A stretch of DNA of 64,000 nucleotides from Kingdonia uniflora. Taxonomy: Eukaryota > Streptophyta > Magnoliopsida > Ranunculales > Circaeasteraceae. Within the stretch, counting starts at the first letter, position 1, and the number at the start of each line of letters is the position of its first letter. Below the pieces are notes generated by a model. That model saw only the letters and a list, made by a program, of their open reading frames with translations. It searched no databases and was not told where the DNA came from. The position numbers were made by a program, and so were the translations under genes. Positions 45,372 to 56,659 of the stretch are shown here, piece by piece. The DNA lies in assembly GCA_014058105.1 (NCBI GenBank), contig JACGCM010002890.1, positions 1,240,001-1,304,000 of the forward strand. Direction: 5' to 3'.

Positions 45372-46650
45372 TCATCTTGATTTCTCTTTCTTAGACAATA
45401 CTTCCCGAAGTGGGTAGTTCATCATGACTTTGACAGGATGTGCTTGAAAATAGTGTTTGATTTTTTGTGCGGTATAAACGTGAGTTAAAAGTAATCTTTT
45501 AATTTTAGAGTACCTCGCTTCCGCTAGAGTGAGTGTCTTACTGATGAAGAAGATCGATTTCTCAATTTTTCCGTCAAGCCGAATGATAACCGAGCTGAGA
45601 GATGTATCAGTAACTGCGAGGTATATAATCAGTTCCTCGTTGCCTATTGGAGTACTCATGATTGGAGCCCTCCCTGGGTAAGTTTTGAGTTCCTGAAAAG
45701 CTGCTTCGCATTCCGGTGTCCAGTTGATATCGCCGTTCTTTGAGCCTTTGCCTCGCTGAGTAGAACCTCTGAGCAACATAAATAACCATCTACATCGGTC
45801 CAAGGATTTGGATACGAATCTGTTGATTGCTGCATTCATTCCAGCGAGCTTTTGTACATCCCTCGTTGTTGATGGTGAAGGCATGCCTAGAAGAGTTGAT
45901 CTGGATCTGCTTATATCCCTTTCTTGCTGATAAGATGTCCCAAGAACTTGCCTGAGTAAACGCCGAAGTAACATTTTTCAGGATTAAGCTTCATTCTCTA
46001 GGATCGTAATATACTGAATACTGTAGAGAGGTGAGAGATGTGATCTTATTTCTTTTGACTCTTGCAAAGCATGTCATCAATATAGACTTCAACTATTTTT
46101 TCCAAGTGTTCTTTGAATATACTCGTGACCAGTCTTTGGTAAGTGGCTCCAGAGTAGAATCTGATTGTACCCCGAAGCGGTGTCCATCTTGGACAAGAGT
46201 TTGTGACCTGTTGTAGAGTCGAGGATCTGATGGATGATAGGAAGAGGGAAGCTGTCCTTTGGCATGTGTTTATTGAGATCAGTAAAATCCACGCAGACCC
46301 GGACCTTCCCATTCTTTTTTGGAACAACAACGATATTAGAAATCTAGTCTGGGTACTTGGCTTCTCGGATGAAACCGACCTCGATAAGTTTTTCGATCTC
46401 CTTATTCACCTCGTCTCTGATTCTTTGAGATAACCTGCGTTGGTTTTGTTTAACTGCTGTGACGCCTTCGCGGATGTTTAAGATGTGGCAAGACTTTGAG
46501 GGATCTACGCCTGGCATTTCCTGGAAGTTCCATGCGAAAACATCTTTGTTGGATTGAGGGAAAGAAATAAGAGCTTCTTTCTCTATTTGAATTAATTTAG
46601 TACCAATGCAAGTACCTCGGTTAGCTCCATCGATCTGGATGTATTCCACG
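45372..46650 (-). pseudogene. Element B reverse transcriptase, internally deleted
   Basis: Order on the minus strand: linker and N-terminal RT 46649-46344 (DVFAWNFQEMPGVDPSKSC, FIREAKYPD), then VRVCVDFTDLNKHMPKDSFP and LPIIHQILDSTTGH, then SGYNQI. The next block starts directly at GATYQRL, so about 35 residues including the usual FITxxGLYCYxVMPFGL are missing. VYIDDMLCKS (about 46100) keeps both catalytic Asp. The thumb and connection are at 45974-45372. The short deletion alone would inactivate RT. Confidence 0.83.
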
Positions 46651-46700
46651 GGCTCGGCTGGAGAAGACTGACCATCGAGGTGATCAACCTTCTGTGATTG

Positions 46701-47627
46701 CTATGCAGCAATCTGATTTGAATGGTCGAGAACTGGTGAGACTGTATTTCCGCAAGCTCGGGAGAGTTTCTGGCTTCCTTTGATTTCACAAATACTGTTG
46801 TTATGCATGAACCGGAGTGTTTGGTGGAAAGTGGAGGGGGTAGCCTTCATATTATACAGCCAACAGCGTCCTAGTATCCCCAAATACCTTGATTTGGCGT
46901 TGATGACGTAGAAAGTAACGTCGATAGTGGTAGGACCCGCTGTAATCGGGAGAGTGATCTTCCCAACTTGTTCTTCTTTGGACCCATTAAATCCACTAAT
47001 GTCTGTCTCACTTTGAACGACCTGATCTTAGAGTCCCATCTGGTTAATTCTACTCTGGAATAGGATCTCAACCCCACTTCCTGTGTCTACCATCATGGTG
47101 TGCATTACAAAGTTCCTCATTTTGAGCATAATTACTAGTACGTCATGATGAGGATACTTCGCATGTCCTGTGTCGCAGCCTTCGAAGGAGATTCCCTTTC
47201 GACGACTGCTAGACACTAGGAGGATTTTGGCTTCCTTGTCTTGGACGGAAAGATCACAACACTCGCCCAACCTCCTCCGCTTGACTCTGTTAAAATTTGA
47301 AACCTGATTGATCTCGATCATATTGCTGTAGTAGAGATGATATAGATGCTTCTCCTCTGCTTGTTCTGTTGCTTGAGCCACGTCATCTTCTTTCAGATAG
47401 CTTTCGTCTTTAAAGCTTAGAAGATCGATGATGTATTCGAGCATTCTCCCTTCCTTAAAAATGATTTCCAGGAGTTTTTTTAAACCATAGAAATTGTCGG
47501 TATTGTGGTGATTAATCTTATGATATTCGCAATAAGGTCGACCTGCTATTGGATCAAGATGTCGAGCTGGAAGAAAACATTTATCTTTCTGGAGAATATG
47601 ATAGATCTCGGAAAGCTTGACATTCAA
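46701..47627 (-). pseudogene. Element B Gag zinc region and protease
   Basis: 47627-47028 is open for 199 codons and includes GRPYCEYHKINHHNTDNFYG (the final zinc-ligand Cys is Phe), LLEIIFKEGRMLEYIIDL and the protease site MMVDTGSGVEILFQSRI (about 47090). After a shift it continues through LVDLMGPKKNKLG to MGILGRCWLYNM (46883-46701). Confidence 0.82.
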
Positions 47628-47696
47628 CTTCGGTATGACTGTTATGGATAGTTTCTGCGACCTTTGATTGTTGTCTCTTTCTGGTTCTGTTTTTGC

Positions 47697-49089
47697 TCAT
47701 TTAGGATCGCCTGGTTCTCTCGAACTGTGGTTATTGTTGAAATCTGTATAAGGAGCCTTGGTGTTGTGGACTGCCTTTATAGGATTATTCGGCTCGGGCA
47801 TCATCCGCTCCAGATCGATGTAATTGTTGACTTTCTCGATCATATCTTCGAAGGTCTTGGGTTTCTTCAGGAAGAGATACTTTTTAGCTTTGCAATTGAA
47901 CTGCAGAGAATTTGTGAATGCAGACACGACTATCTTCTGATCTAGATTTTCAACCTTCCGAGCAAGTTCGAGAAACTTCTTGGAGAACTCCTCGAGCTTC
48001 TCCCCATGTGTTTGTTTGAGACTTATAAGAGAATATAAGTTCTCTTCTTTGTCTTTGTTGTGGGAATAAGCCTTGATAAAGATTTTCTGTAACTGCTCGA
48101 AGGAATGAATTGAACCTTCCGGTAAAGAGTGGAACCAACGGAGAGGTTCGTCCTCAGGACTGATAGCGAAGAGCTGGCAAAGGATGTGATTCAGATTAGA
48201 ATACAAACCCAATGAGTCGCGGAATTGTTGAACGTGTTGACCAGGATCGGTTCCTTTGTATTTGATGATCTTGGGTGTATGAAAACCTATTGGGACATTC
48301 ATATCAAATAATTCTTTAGCAATTGGGCTACCTTGTAATTTGTGCGAGTCATCCTTCGTGTTTAAATTCGTTGCTTCGATGATTTCCCTGATACGCTGGT
48401 CCATGAGTTCCTGAGAGATATATTGCTAAGGGATAGGAGATGTTAGATCAACTAGAACTGCCGGAGCCGCTCGAACTACCGGAGCTGCTGGAATTATCAG
48501 AATTGTCTGATGTATGAGTCTGGGAACGTGGTCACCTATTTCCTCGCTCACACGTTCAGGAAGTGGGGCTTGGTAAGGAGGTTGCAAGGCTTCCTCGGGC
48601 TGCTTGGAAGGTCTCCGATCTCTGCTAATATCTGTATGCGCCTCTTGTCCCAAATGAATTGAGACTATTGGTATCGATGGATCCTCACAATGAATCCTAG
48701 AAATGTTTGTACTATGTACCTAATGTTCCCCTAGCCTCTCATGAACGGAAACTCTTGAGATTGTTGGTACTATTTTGCGCTTTCTCAGGGCTGGTAATTG
48801 TTGGCTGCTCTGTAATGCTTTCAGAGCTGTTTGAAAGCTAACATTTGAGCTTATTGTTTCTTTGTCTCTAGAACTCGAGCTTAACGCTCTCGATCTGATT
48901 CCTTCTCGCGGAGTTCTCAATCTTCCAATAGCTGGCGCTCGAGTTGACTTTGTTTCTCAGTTTCAATAATTTTGCTCGCCCAAAGCTCGGCAACCCGATC
49001 AGGTTACCTCGAACTTTCAGGCTGAGCTCCCGAAGATTGACGTGTTTGAACCATAATTGGATACTACTCGACTGATGAGTATTAATCAT
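47697..49089 (-). pseudogene. Element B gag
   Basis: Start MINTHQSSSIQLWFKHVNLR at 49089, followed by a broken N-terminal part, then an intact 235-codon Gag core (48404-47697): AKELFDMNVPIGFHTPKIIK, RDSLGLYSNLNHI, LRWFHSLPEGSIHSFEQLQK, EFSKKFLELARKVENLDQKI. It matches C's Gag and, more distantly, A's. Stops lie in the first 220 codons. Confidence 0.83.
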
Positions 49090-49120
49090 GGTTAAGTACG
49101 TGGAAAAATTGTACGTTTCC

Positions 49121-49136
49121 CACAGACGGCGCCAAA
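49121..49136 (-). other. Primer-binding region of element B
   Basis: On the minus strand TTTGGCGCCGTCTGTG follows the 5' LTR directly. It is shared with A and, interrupted by D, with C, supporting a common lineage. Confidence 0.75.
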
Positions 49137-49718
49137 TGTAGGGACTAGATTTCGTAAAGCTCGAACTGACTTGAAGTCGATCCTTACACCAAGAACTACT
49201 ATGCCAAGAATTAAATAAGAGATAACACTTGAAACAGGGGATTTATCGTGAAAAACCTGTAAATTGGTAAAAACCACAACCTCGAGTGGAGGATTTTGTG
49301 AAAGTAGTATTATTGCTTGAGAGAGTGTGAGAATATGATTACAAGAGTTAATCTAATGATCGAACAGCTAGATTTCAGATAATTATATGTATATCCCTCC
49401 TCCCCTTTTTCCCTAGGAACTCTGCCCTTTTATAGACCCTACTCTCAGCTTGACATCGTGCTCGAACACGTTTTCCTGAAAGTGGGAGTCATGGGCAGTT
49501 GAGTGTGTAATTGTTAGCTCGTGGGAGACAGGTATATGTTGATCTGTTATATTTACATATGTTATGGATGATCCACGTTCTGCTTGAGTTTGTGGTCGAT
49601 GTGTAATTGTTAACGTGTTTGTAACTGCGTGAGTCTGGTACTGGATAAGATCGAGTCTTATATAGATCGAGGTACAGATGAGATCGAGTGTTCTTATCTC
49701 GAGGGATAAGTCCCTACA
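49137..49718 (-). repeat. 5' LTR of element B
   Basis: 582 bp, TGTAGGGACTAG...GTCCCTACA, intact ends. The TATA box on the minus strand is in CTATATAAGACTC near 49655-49667. The outer neighbour is target duplication cctca (49719-49723). Confidence 0.92.
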
Positions 49719-52670
49719 CCTCACTTAACTGATCAACCACAATTTCAAATTTGGCTACGTCAGCTTGAGCTTTCTCTAGCCCAATATCCTTCCCAGTCAT
49801 TTCACTCTTCAATCGCTCCAGTTCGATTTTTGAAACTCACTAGATCGGCCCAAGTCTTCTCTTGCCCGTTTGTTTTTCTAATCATTTGGCCCTTTAGATT
49901 GGCCAAAAAACACCGTAACTCTTTCTCTGTCTCTTCTAATGACTAGATACGGTATCGAGCAATGTCCGCCTCTTTACTCTACATCATCAATGCATCATTC
50001 CAACTTTTGAGCTTTATTGTCTCCTCCTTCGCCTTCGCGGGCTCTTTTTCAATTTTGGCGCCTTTTCCCTTAATCTTCCAAGTCAGGTCATCAACAGTTT
50101 GTGTCGCTTCGACAAATTTGAAATTAACTTTGGCCTATGGATCCTCTATATCTTCAGTTGCCTATCTCATCCTATCAAACTCCTCCATATACTCTTGGTT
50201 ATATTGAAGCGTCTCTTGTTCACTCAAGCGAGCAGACTCCAATTCGACCTACATCACAGATACAATACATTAAGTTCGATTCAACAGCACTCCATAAATA
50301 TATTCAATCATAATACATGAAATTTTCAAAATTTTAGCAGATTTCTATTTTTGAACATTCCAATGTTGTGGAACTGCTTCTAAACTTAAGGTCGAAGTAT
50401 GATTTTACCTCGATAATAATTACATCTACATCCAATTTCAAGGTACACATTTTCTATGTTCTAACTTTCTCAACACTTTAGTATTATCTGGACACATTTG
50501 ATTACCATTGCCCTTAAAACTTCTAACGCATTTGAGATCTATTTCAATTTCTCTAAATTTTACTATGTAGCTCTACAGTAATGCAGCATACAAGTCAAAT
50601 ATTTCTTGTTCTTTTCTAACCTGTAGTTCCGTTTACGAAGTCAATAGGGACGCTGAGGCATATCCTTAAGTTCCTAAAAACAATGTTTACAAACATCTCT
50701 TAGCCTATCCAGTTTATCCTACAAAACAATATTCCATACAATTACAACCCTGGTTCATTATCTACCCCCTGGTTTATTATCTTCCCGAGTTCATTCTCTA
50801 CCTTTTTATTATCTTCCCCCTGGTTCTCTAACTCAATCCCGGGAGAGATACCATCCAATCCTCCTACCACACTAGGGACATCCTCCTCCACCTCGTCCTC
50901 TTCGACGCAGGCACCATCCATAATAGCTTTAACCTCAGGCTTTGAGTACCCTACTAAAAGGAGTTAGCACCCGAGTCTGTCGCGTTGAACTACTGCATAA
51001 TACTGGTTCTTCTGCGCTTCCCATATCAGCTCGCTAATCAGCATCTCTTGCGCTGCCATCACAACATTCAATCGCTTCCCCTCCAGAACCAGGTCAAACT
51101 TCAATCGAGCCACCTTCTTCTCGAGCTCAACTTTCCCATTCTCGAGTTCAGTTTTTCCCTCCTCAATCCCGATGCAGATTCCCTTCAGCAAACTAGCAGC
51201 CTGCAATAAATCAAAGTAAAAGCATATTTTAACTCGAATCAAATACAATTTTTAGACATTAACAAGTCATCAAAACTTACCATTTTGCCCAACTCCAACT
51301 ATGCAGAGGCACTCATTTCCTTAGTACCCTTACAAGCTATAAGCCTCACCCTGTCCTCCACAACTCACAACTCATCTTCCCCAATAGGTCGGCTCTTCAC
51401 GACCTTCACCCCAAACACTTCAGCAGGAGGATCTACCATCCTTTTTTTCGCATCCCCCTCGACCTCGCCACTTTCTGTGGTTCCAGAGGCCGAGCCACGC
51501 TTCCTAGTTTTTTTCTTTGGGAATTTTAGAGCGAGCTTGTTAGACGTGGTAGCTTTTGACACACCCGCAAAATCTAAATCAGTAGCCTTCGGCAAAGTCA
51601 GACGTTTCTCCCCATCAACCCCTCTCTTCTTGCTAGCTCCAACCCTCGTCATTAGTCTATTCACCTAAGACTTTGCAACCTTTTTAGACCTATTATTAGC
51701 TCTTTTATTTTTGTTAATACCGAGCTCCATCAAAACTATCTCGAGCTTAACCCATTCTAGACCAGTAGTATCTAACAGGGACTCCTTCTTTGTCACCTTC
51801 GACTGAGGACCTGTAAAATAAACACCAAGCATTGTTAAACAACAAAATAATTTTTAATTACAGCAGTTCGATATAATACACTATTACTTACTTTTCTTCA
51901 CAACTCCATACATAAGTTCCATTGATTCTTTATCTTCTCTTTGAAGGCAATCACCTTTCACCCATATTACATTGTCATTCTACATTCGACCTACTGAATT
52001 TAGATTGAAGAAAAGCGGTCGAGACAAGCTCGAACTGAAATATGCACCTCCAGTTGTAGAATAATTTTTTACACCATAATACTGTAAAACATCTTCAGGA
52101 GATATTCTCCTCTCTACCTCATTCTCCTCCTACAACTTATTCAAACTCTCAGAATAAGGATCACCTCCCACATGTTCCTATTCAGTTGGGCAGGATAAGC
52201 CCTTATAATATTCATTATCCCTTTAGCTAGATTGTTAAGGCGTAAACTCAATCCATACTCCAACTGAGACAGATAACACAAAAAACCCTCATCCAGGCCG
52301 CCTTGGACATTTCCATCGAAATACTCAAGGGAGATCGACTCACCCACTCCATTATCTAATTTCACCTTTTCTAAGTCAGGCAAAAAATAATGCACTTCCC
52401 CGGTTGATACAATACAACATCTAAACTGTCTACCAACATGTTCTACAATATTACCCCATATTCCATCTACAAGAGCTTTGGATTTACAGAACTCTCTAAA
52501 CACATCGGAGTTCGGCGGGTATGATATCAATTTACCAGGGGAATTTGGAAATTTAATAGGTACTACTTCGTCTTCCCCCTCAAATTCTACATTAACAGAT
52601 TCTATATGTTCAGACTCAACAGTATGACCAGAGGTCGACATCTCCATATCAATTAAAGTCTCCATCCCAA
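49719..52670 (-). pseudogene. Element C antisense accessory gene, central part
   Basis: Minus-strand blocks in order: 52665-52141 (174 codons; IKFPNSPGKLISYPPNSDVF, then LEYGLSLRLNNLAKGIMNII, related to A's 34745 ORF and to the PF04195 gypsy-type transposon family), 51664-51365 (basic KFPKKKTRKRGSASG), 51248-50964 (coiled coil KTELENGKVELEKKVARLKF) and coiled-coil fragments to 49730 that continue beyond element B at 39649. Introns, shifts or stops separate the blocks. The function is unknown. Confidence 0.6.
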
Positions 52671-53865
52671 TAATAAACTTAAGGATAAGATTTGATTCTA
52701 TAACAAATATTCCTCACGCTCGACCTACATACAGGTCCAAGTATTCTATCATTATCTTTTATCTATACACATCTATGCACACTATACAATGCATGCGTCT
52801 TACATATACGTCTATTATGCATATATCTCTTTTTGCACAAAAGATCAAACAAATTTTTACAAAATTACTAAAAACATCAATTTTTTAAAATTTGAAACTT
52901 ACAAAAATCATTTAAAAGCACATTCACAAATCTAAATCGTTTACTAGCCTTCAACGTCAGAATACGAATCTAAAGCAGTGCCAAATCCTTCCTTCACAAC
53001 ACTGCTGTGCAACCACCATCGTGACTCTGTCTCAGCAACTTCTTCTCGCCTTGATTGCTGATCACTCTTGTCTAATCTCTCACGTAAATCTCTACATTTT
53101 TTTCTATTTTCTCTCCCACTGGTCTTCGGTTTTTTAGAAGATGATAAACGTTTGAATGAAGACAATGGCGTATTATTTATGGTTTCTCTTTCTGACTGCT
53201 GGTAGTTATTGGGCCACATACGAGCCACCCTCAGTTTTGGAACCGAGGTGTTTATTCTACAATTAATGTCAGACATTTTTTACCTTTTCAGTGAAACACC
53301 TTCCCATCATTACCACCGGTCCTATATTTTAATATATTTTCATTTCTCCTTCCCAAATCTCTCTCCGACCTCCCCAGACTCATGATAACTCAACACTCAC
53401 ACGTAATTGAAATTTCCCTACAATTAGATAAGATACAAAAATCAAAGCTATCTGCTTTTTCTATTTCTACTTCTGCTATTTATAGAACTCTTGACGTCAT
53501 TCCCAAAGCTATCACATTTCAAATTCAAATCTTTTATTTATTCACAACAGTCACAAACAACATTTACAACAAAAGAGGACATATTCAAATATCGTCCTAA
53601 CTACATTTTAATTATAGTTATTCGACCTCATTCAATTCACTCTTTCACATATAATTACACATAAAACATTCCAGATGTCTAGGAAAGCCACACCTAATCA
53701 GTTCGGCCCCAGTAATCCGCACATCTTCTCCTCGATCTCTTCCTCAGCAATTGCCTCACTGCCTCTTTTCGAGCTGCAGGCTCCAGAATCACTTTACAAA
53801 AAATCTCTGAGTAAAAATGGTGCCCGATCTCAAGTTCCCTCTTTCTTACATCCATGCCTTTGAAC
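52671..53865 (-). pseudogene. Element C antisense region with one small ORF
   Basis: The minus-strand ORF 53276-52944 (110 codons; MSDINCRINTSVPKLRVARM, with basic and acidic clusters SSKKPKTSGRENRKK) has no recognised domain. The rest (52671-52940, 53280-53690) is AT-rich with no other coding signal. 53690-53865 continues the ORF started at 53996 after a TAG. Confidence 0.4.
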
Positions 53866-53996
53866 TACAATTTTGATTCAAGCAAGTCAGAATCATAATC
53901 TAACAAACCAAAAATCATCTCTCGCACTTCTGTAATCTTTATCGCCAAACGTCCCTCAGCAACATGACGAACTCTCTCAGAATGAGTCCTCACCAT
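53865..53996 (-). pseudogene. Element C antisense ORF, MVRTHSER type
   Basis: ATG at 53996 gives MVRTHSERVRHVAEGRLAIK then ITEVREMIFGLLDYDSD, and a TAG at 53867-53865, beyond which the frame continues to about 53690. It resembles the start of B's antisense ORF 2 (MVKTRSKR..., KIDEIREAVFG). A TATA box lies 50 bp upstream. Confidence 0.6.
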
Positions 53997-54036
53997 GGTC
54001 TTTTTCTTCCTCCTATTTAAATCACATCCCCCCCAA

Positions 54037-54046
54037 TATTTATATA
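54037..54046 (-). promoter_or_regulatory. TATA box for the antisense ORF at 53996
   Basis: TATATAAATA on the minus strand, about 41-50 bp upstream of the ATG, a strong plant TATA match. The intervening leader includes a GGGGGGG run. Confidence 0.55.
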
Positions 54047-54707
54047 ATTTTCAAAATAACTTTGAATCCCCTGTATTCCGTATATATTATAATATGTTTT
54101 TCCATAACTGGAAACCCTAAAGATCACAATATAAAGTTATTTGAACTTATCTCTACAAATCGACCTCTTTGGATTTGTCCTGTTCAATTTCAACATATTC
54201 TTTACAATCTTTCCGCCTATATCACATTTCCAAACAAACAACTCCATAAGTTCAAAATTTTCAACTTCTACATATTTTATATCTGGAAATATATTCTTCT
54301 TACATGACTCAATAATTTGTTTAGTTTGATGAATTCTAACACAAAGACATTTTTTACATATTTCATAAATACATTTTTCACAGTTTAACTAAATATAACT
54401 CCATTTTTTTATTTCGACTTCCAATATTACATTTTCATCCCCTAAACATGCATATATATTATTCTTCTAGCTCTATTTCAGTCAACAGGGTTAATTCTAA
54501 CTATCAGCACATTGTTTAAACAAAAAAAAATTATTAGCTCGAATATCAATTATAGAGACTTTACAGATAACAAGTCTTTCAGGTACTTTACAGATAACAA
54601 GTCTTTCAGATACTGTTACAGTTCATTCTCAAAATCATATAAGTTTTTAGTGATGTTTCACTCTGAGAATTTTCTGAAGCAAAGTTGGAACTAGAAATCA
54701 TAGAGGA
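54047..54707. other. Element C, unclassified stretch
   Basis: AT-rich sequence with short plus-strand frames of no recognisable content. It contains a 27-bp direct repeat around ACTTTACAGATAACAAGTCT near 54560 and 54585. Nothing else was seen. Confidence 0.5.
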
Positions 54708-55261
54708 TCATTTTTCATTCACACCATTTACTTCTACCAGAAACTGAGGAAGCAAAGGTATTAGTGCTTGAACAACCTCTTCAAATAGAATTCCTTCTTC
54801 ACGCCAAGAGACAATAATTGTACAGGGGTAAGACTTTAAATATCTATCTTCCTCCACCACCACCATCGTCTTCTCCTCCATAACTCCAACCAACTGAGAG
54901 TTGATAGAGACGAAAAGGATTCTTACCTTAGAATCCAGTCCTTCGTAGGATTCCGGCGATACTGCCTCACAGACACGCTGACCCCCATATCTGTCTCCTC
55001 AACCTTGTCCTTCGCAAGGATGTGGAGACACCTCCAACGTTGCTTGCATGTCAAGACAACGTAATAAAATCTCCACATACAATAAAAATCTTTCTCAGCT
55101 TCAGCCACTTCGTCTTCCGATATACCATAATACTTTGCTGGTACCATAATTGGGGTGGGCATCTCTACAGATTGATCCCCAAAATATCTCAATTTTAACC
55201 TGTACATTTCGGTAGAGACTCTCTCTTCATACACCATTAGCCTGGTCTTCACCATTATCAC
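54708..55261 (-). pseudogene. Element C antisense ORFs nearest the 3' LTR
   Basis: 55261-54923 (112 codons; the MVKTRLMVYEERVSTEMYRL start at 55255 is preferred because B's homologue also starts MVKTR) and 54893-54708 (61 codons; LKSYPCTIIVSWREEGILFE). A TATA-like GATATATATA (55330-55321) lies about 70 bp upstream of 55255. The MVKT start recurs in B and at 53996, so C holds two diverged copies of this ORF. No known domain. Confidence 0.5.
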
Positions 55262-55586
55262 TCAGGAATTACAGAGAATGTTATAACACAATGCACTTGA
55301 CCAGACTCTAGTACATGTTCTATATATATCAAACTCATATTTAATGCGCATGTACATTTCCAAAGCTATCATCATTTAAAGTAGAACTACTTTCAGAACC
55401 CCAAGAGCCAAATACATCAATCATTTCCATCGCCATAAATGTTAGATACATCCCTCTATAAAAAATACAGAGTATACAACTAGTAAAATCACCATTAATA
55501 CATCATTTTCTTTCAACTTCCAATACCACAATTCATAGGTTCTTTCTCAACCAAAACCACTCGTACTTTCAGTTACGAGGGGCGAT

Positions 55587-56187
55587 TGTAGGGACCTATC
55601 CCTCGACCTAACCCAAATTTGAACTACCTCAATATTAGACCTACATATTTTATATGTGACATGAACAGTTAGTATTGACACCTAGACCATGAATTGATAA
55701 AAAATTTGGATCGCGCACAACAGAAGAATATGAACAAGTCAAAGATACCTATCTCCCAAGCACTAAACAGTTACACAATCAGCCACCACTTACACCATTA
55801 TTCAGAGAACGTGCTTCAACATGATAATGAGCTGTGGGTAAGGTCTATATAAAGAAAAAGTTCCAGAAGAGACATGGACCAAGAAAAACTAGATTTTCTA
55901 GACTATAACACTGGAATTTCTAGATTCTGAGCACCACAAAACTTATTATTTATAAAATCAAGTATTTATAGTTCAAGAGATCACTCGTAATAAGATATCA
56001 GCCTCAAGCAATAAAAGCTATTGTTAGTAAAACCTTTAACTCGAGGTCGTGGTTTTTTACCTATTCAAAGGTTTTCCACACTAAATCACCTGTGTCATTT
56101 GTTGTTTTACATTAGTTTTTATCACAGGTACATTTGGTGTAAGAGCTAATTTTGAGCCATTTCAAGCTACGGAATTAGGCCATTGCA
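55587..56187 (+). repeat. 3' LTR of element C
   Basis: TGTAGGGACCTATCCC...GGCCATTGCA, preceded by a purine tract ACGAGGGGCGAT. The TATA box GTCTATATAAAG is near 55842. Differences from the 5' LTR are frequent and mostly transitions. Confidence 0.87.
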
Positions 56188-56192
56188 AAAAT

Positions 56193-56659
56193 GGTCCTAG
56201 AGAACGTCTGCAGAAAATTTGTGCTTAAGTAAAACCAATAGATAACAAGGTCCCATGTCAAGAGTTCAAACATCTTCCTTTACATTTGAAAGTCCAAACA
56301 TAGATTTGGTCCAAAAGTTCATTCATATAACGGACATGAATAAGTAGTTTGATCAAAGTTTGACTTTCTTGAGAGGCTTATCCTAACTCACATTTAATAC
56401 AATATCGCAACTATATTGTTAAGAAAGAAAAAGTAAGAATGAAAATTCAAGTTTACACCATAATAAGAAACCATCCAAATCAGCGATTCACCCTATATTC
56501 TTCATATAGAAGCAATCAACAACGGCTCGATCGTGTAACACTTGTCTTCGCCTCGACTCCCAACAAAAAGATTCAAAGCCATTTGTTGGTCTTATATTCT
56601 GAGGAAAGGGAAGGGGAAAGGGAAAGGGTAGAGCTTTGCCTACATATTCCAAACAAAAG
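56193..56659. other. Spacer between elements C and E
   Basis: Continues the host sequence interrupted by C. No gene, RNA or repeat is recognisable. The plus-strand ORF at 56439-56675 has no motif and includes a purine repeat (GGGAAAGGG). Confidence 0.5.

Larger units (their letters stand above)
39650..49718 (-). mobile_element. Ty3/gypsy retrotransposon B, complete ends, minus orientation
   Basis: Two 582-bp LTRs (39650-40231 and 49137-49718) with TGTAGGGAC/GTCCCTACA ends, and a perfect 5-bp target duplication cctca (39645-39649 and 49719-49723). PBS, gag, protease, RT, RNase H and integrase run on the minus strand; tandem repeats and two ORFs on the plus strand follow. Length is 10.07 kb. 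The LTRs are more alike than C's, mostly differing by transitions, so B is younger than C. Coding parts are broken. Confidence 0.92.
12162..56187 (+). mobile_element. Ty3/gypsy retrotransposon C, host of the nested stack
   Basis: The element is bounded by LTRs (TGTAGGGACC...CCATTRCA) with flanks aaaac (12157-12161) and aaaat (56188-56192), a 5-bp duplication with one change. Taking out D, the CACTA and B leaves roughly 14.3 kb in this order: LTR, PBS, gag, protease, RT, RNase H, integrase, 46-bp tandem repeats, a block of antisense ORFs, polypurine tract, LTR. Pol order (RT before IN) is gypsy type. The antisense ORFs and post-pol tandem repeats are as described for Tat-lineage plant elements. 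Its two LTRs differ more than B's two LTRs do, which agrees with C being the older layer. Confidence 0.85.

Noticed and set aside
49413..49724. Minus-strand ORFs of about 105 codons in both B LTRs (also 39926-40246)
   Set aside because: They occur in both LTR copies, span LTR promoter sequence and have no motif; probably chance.
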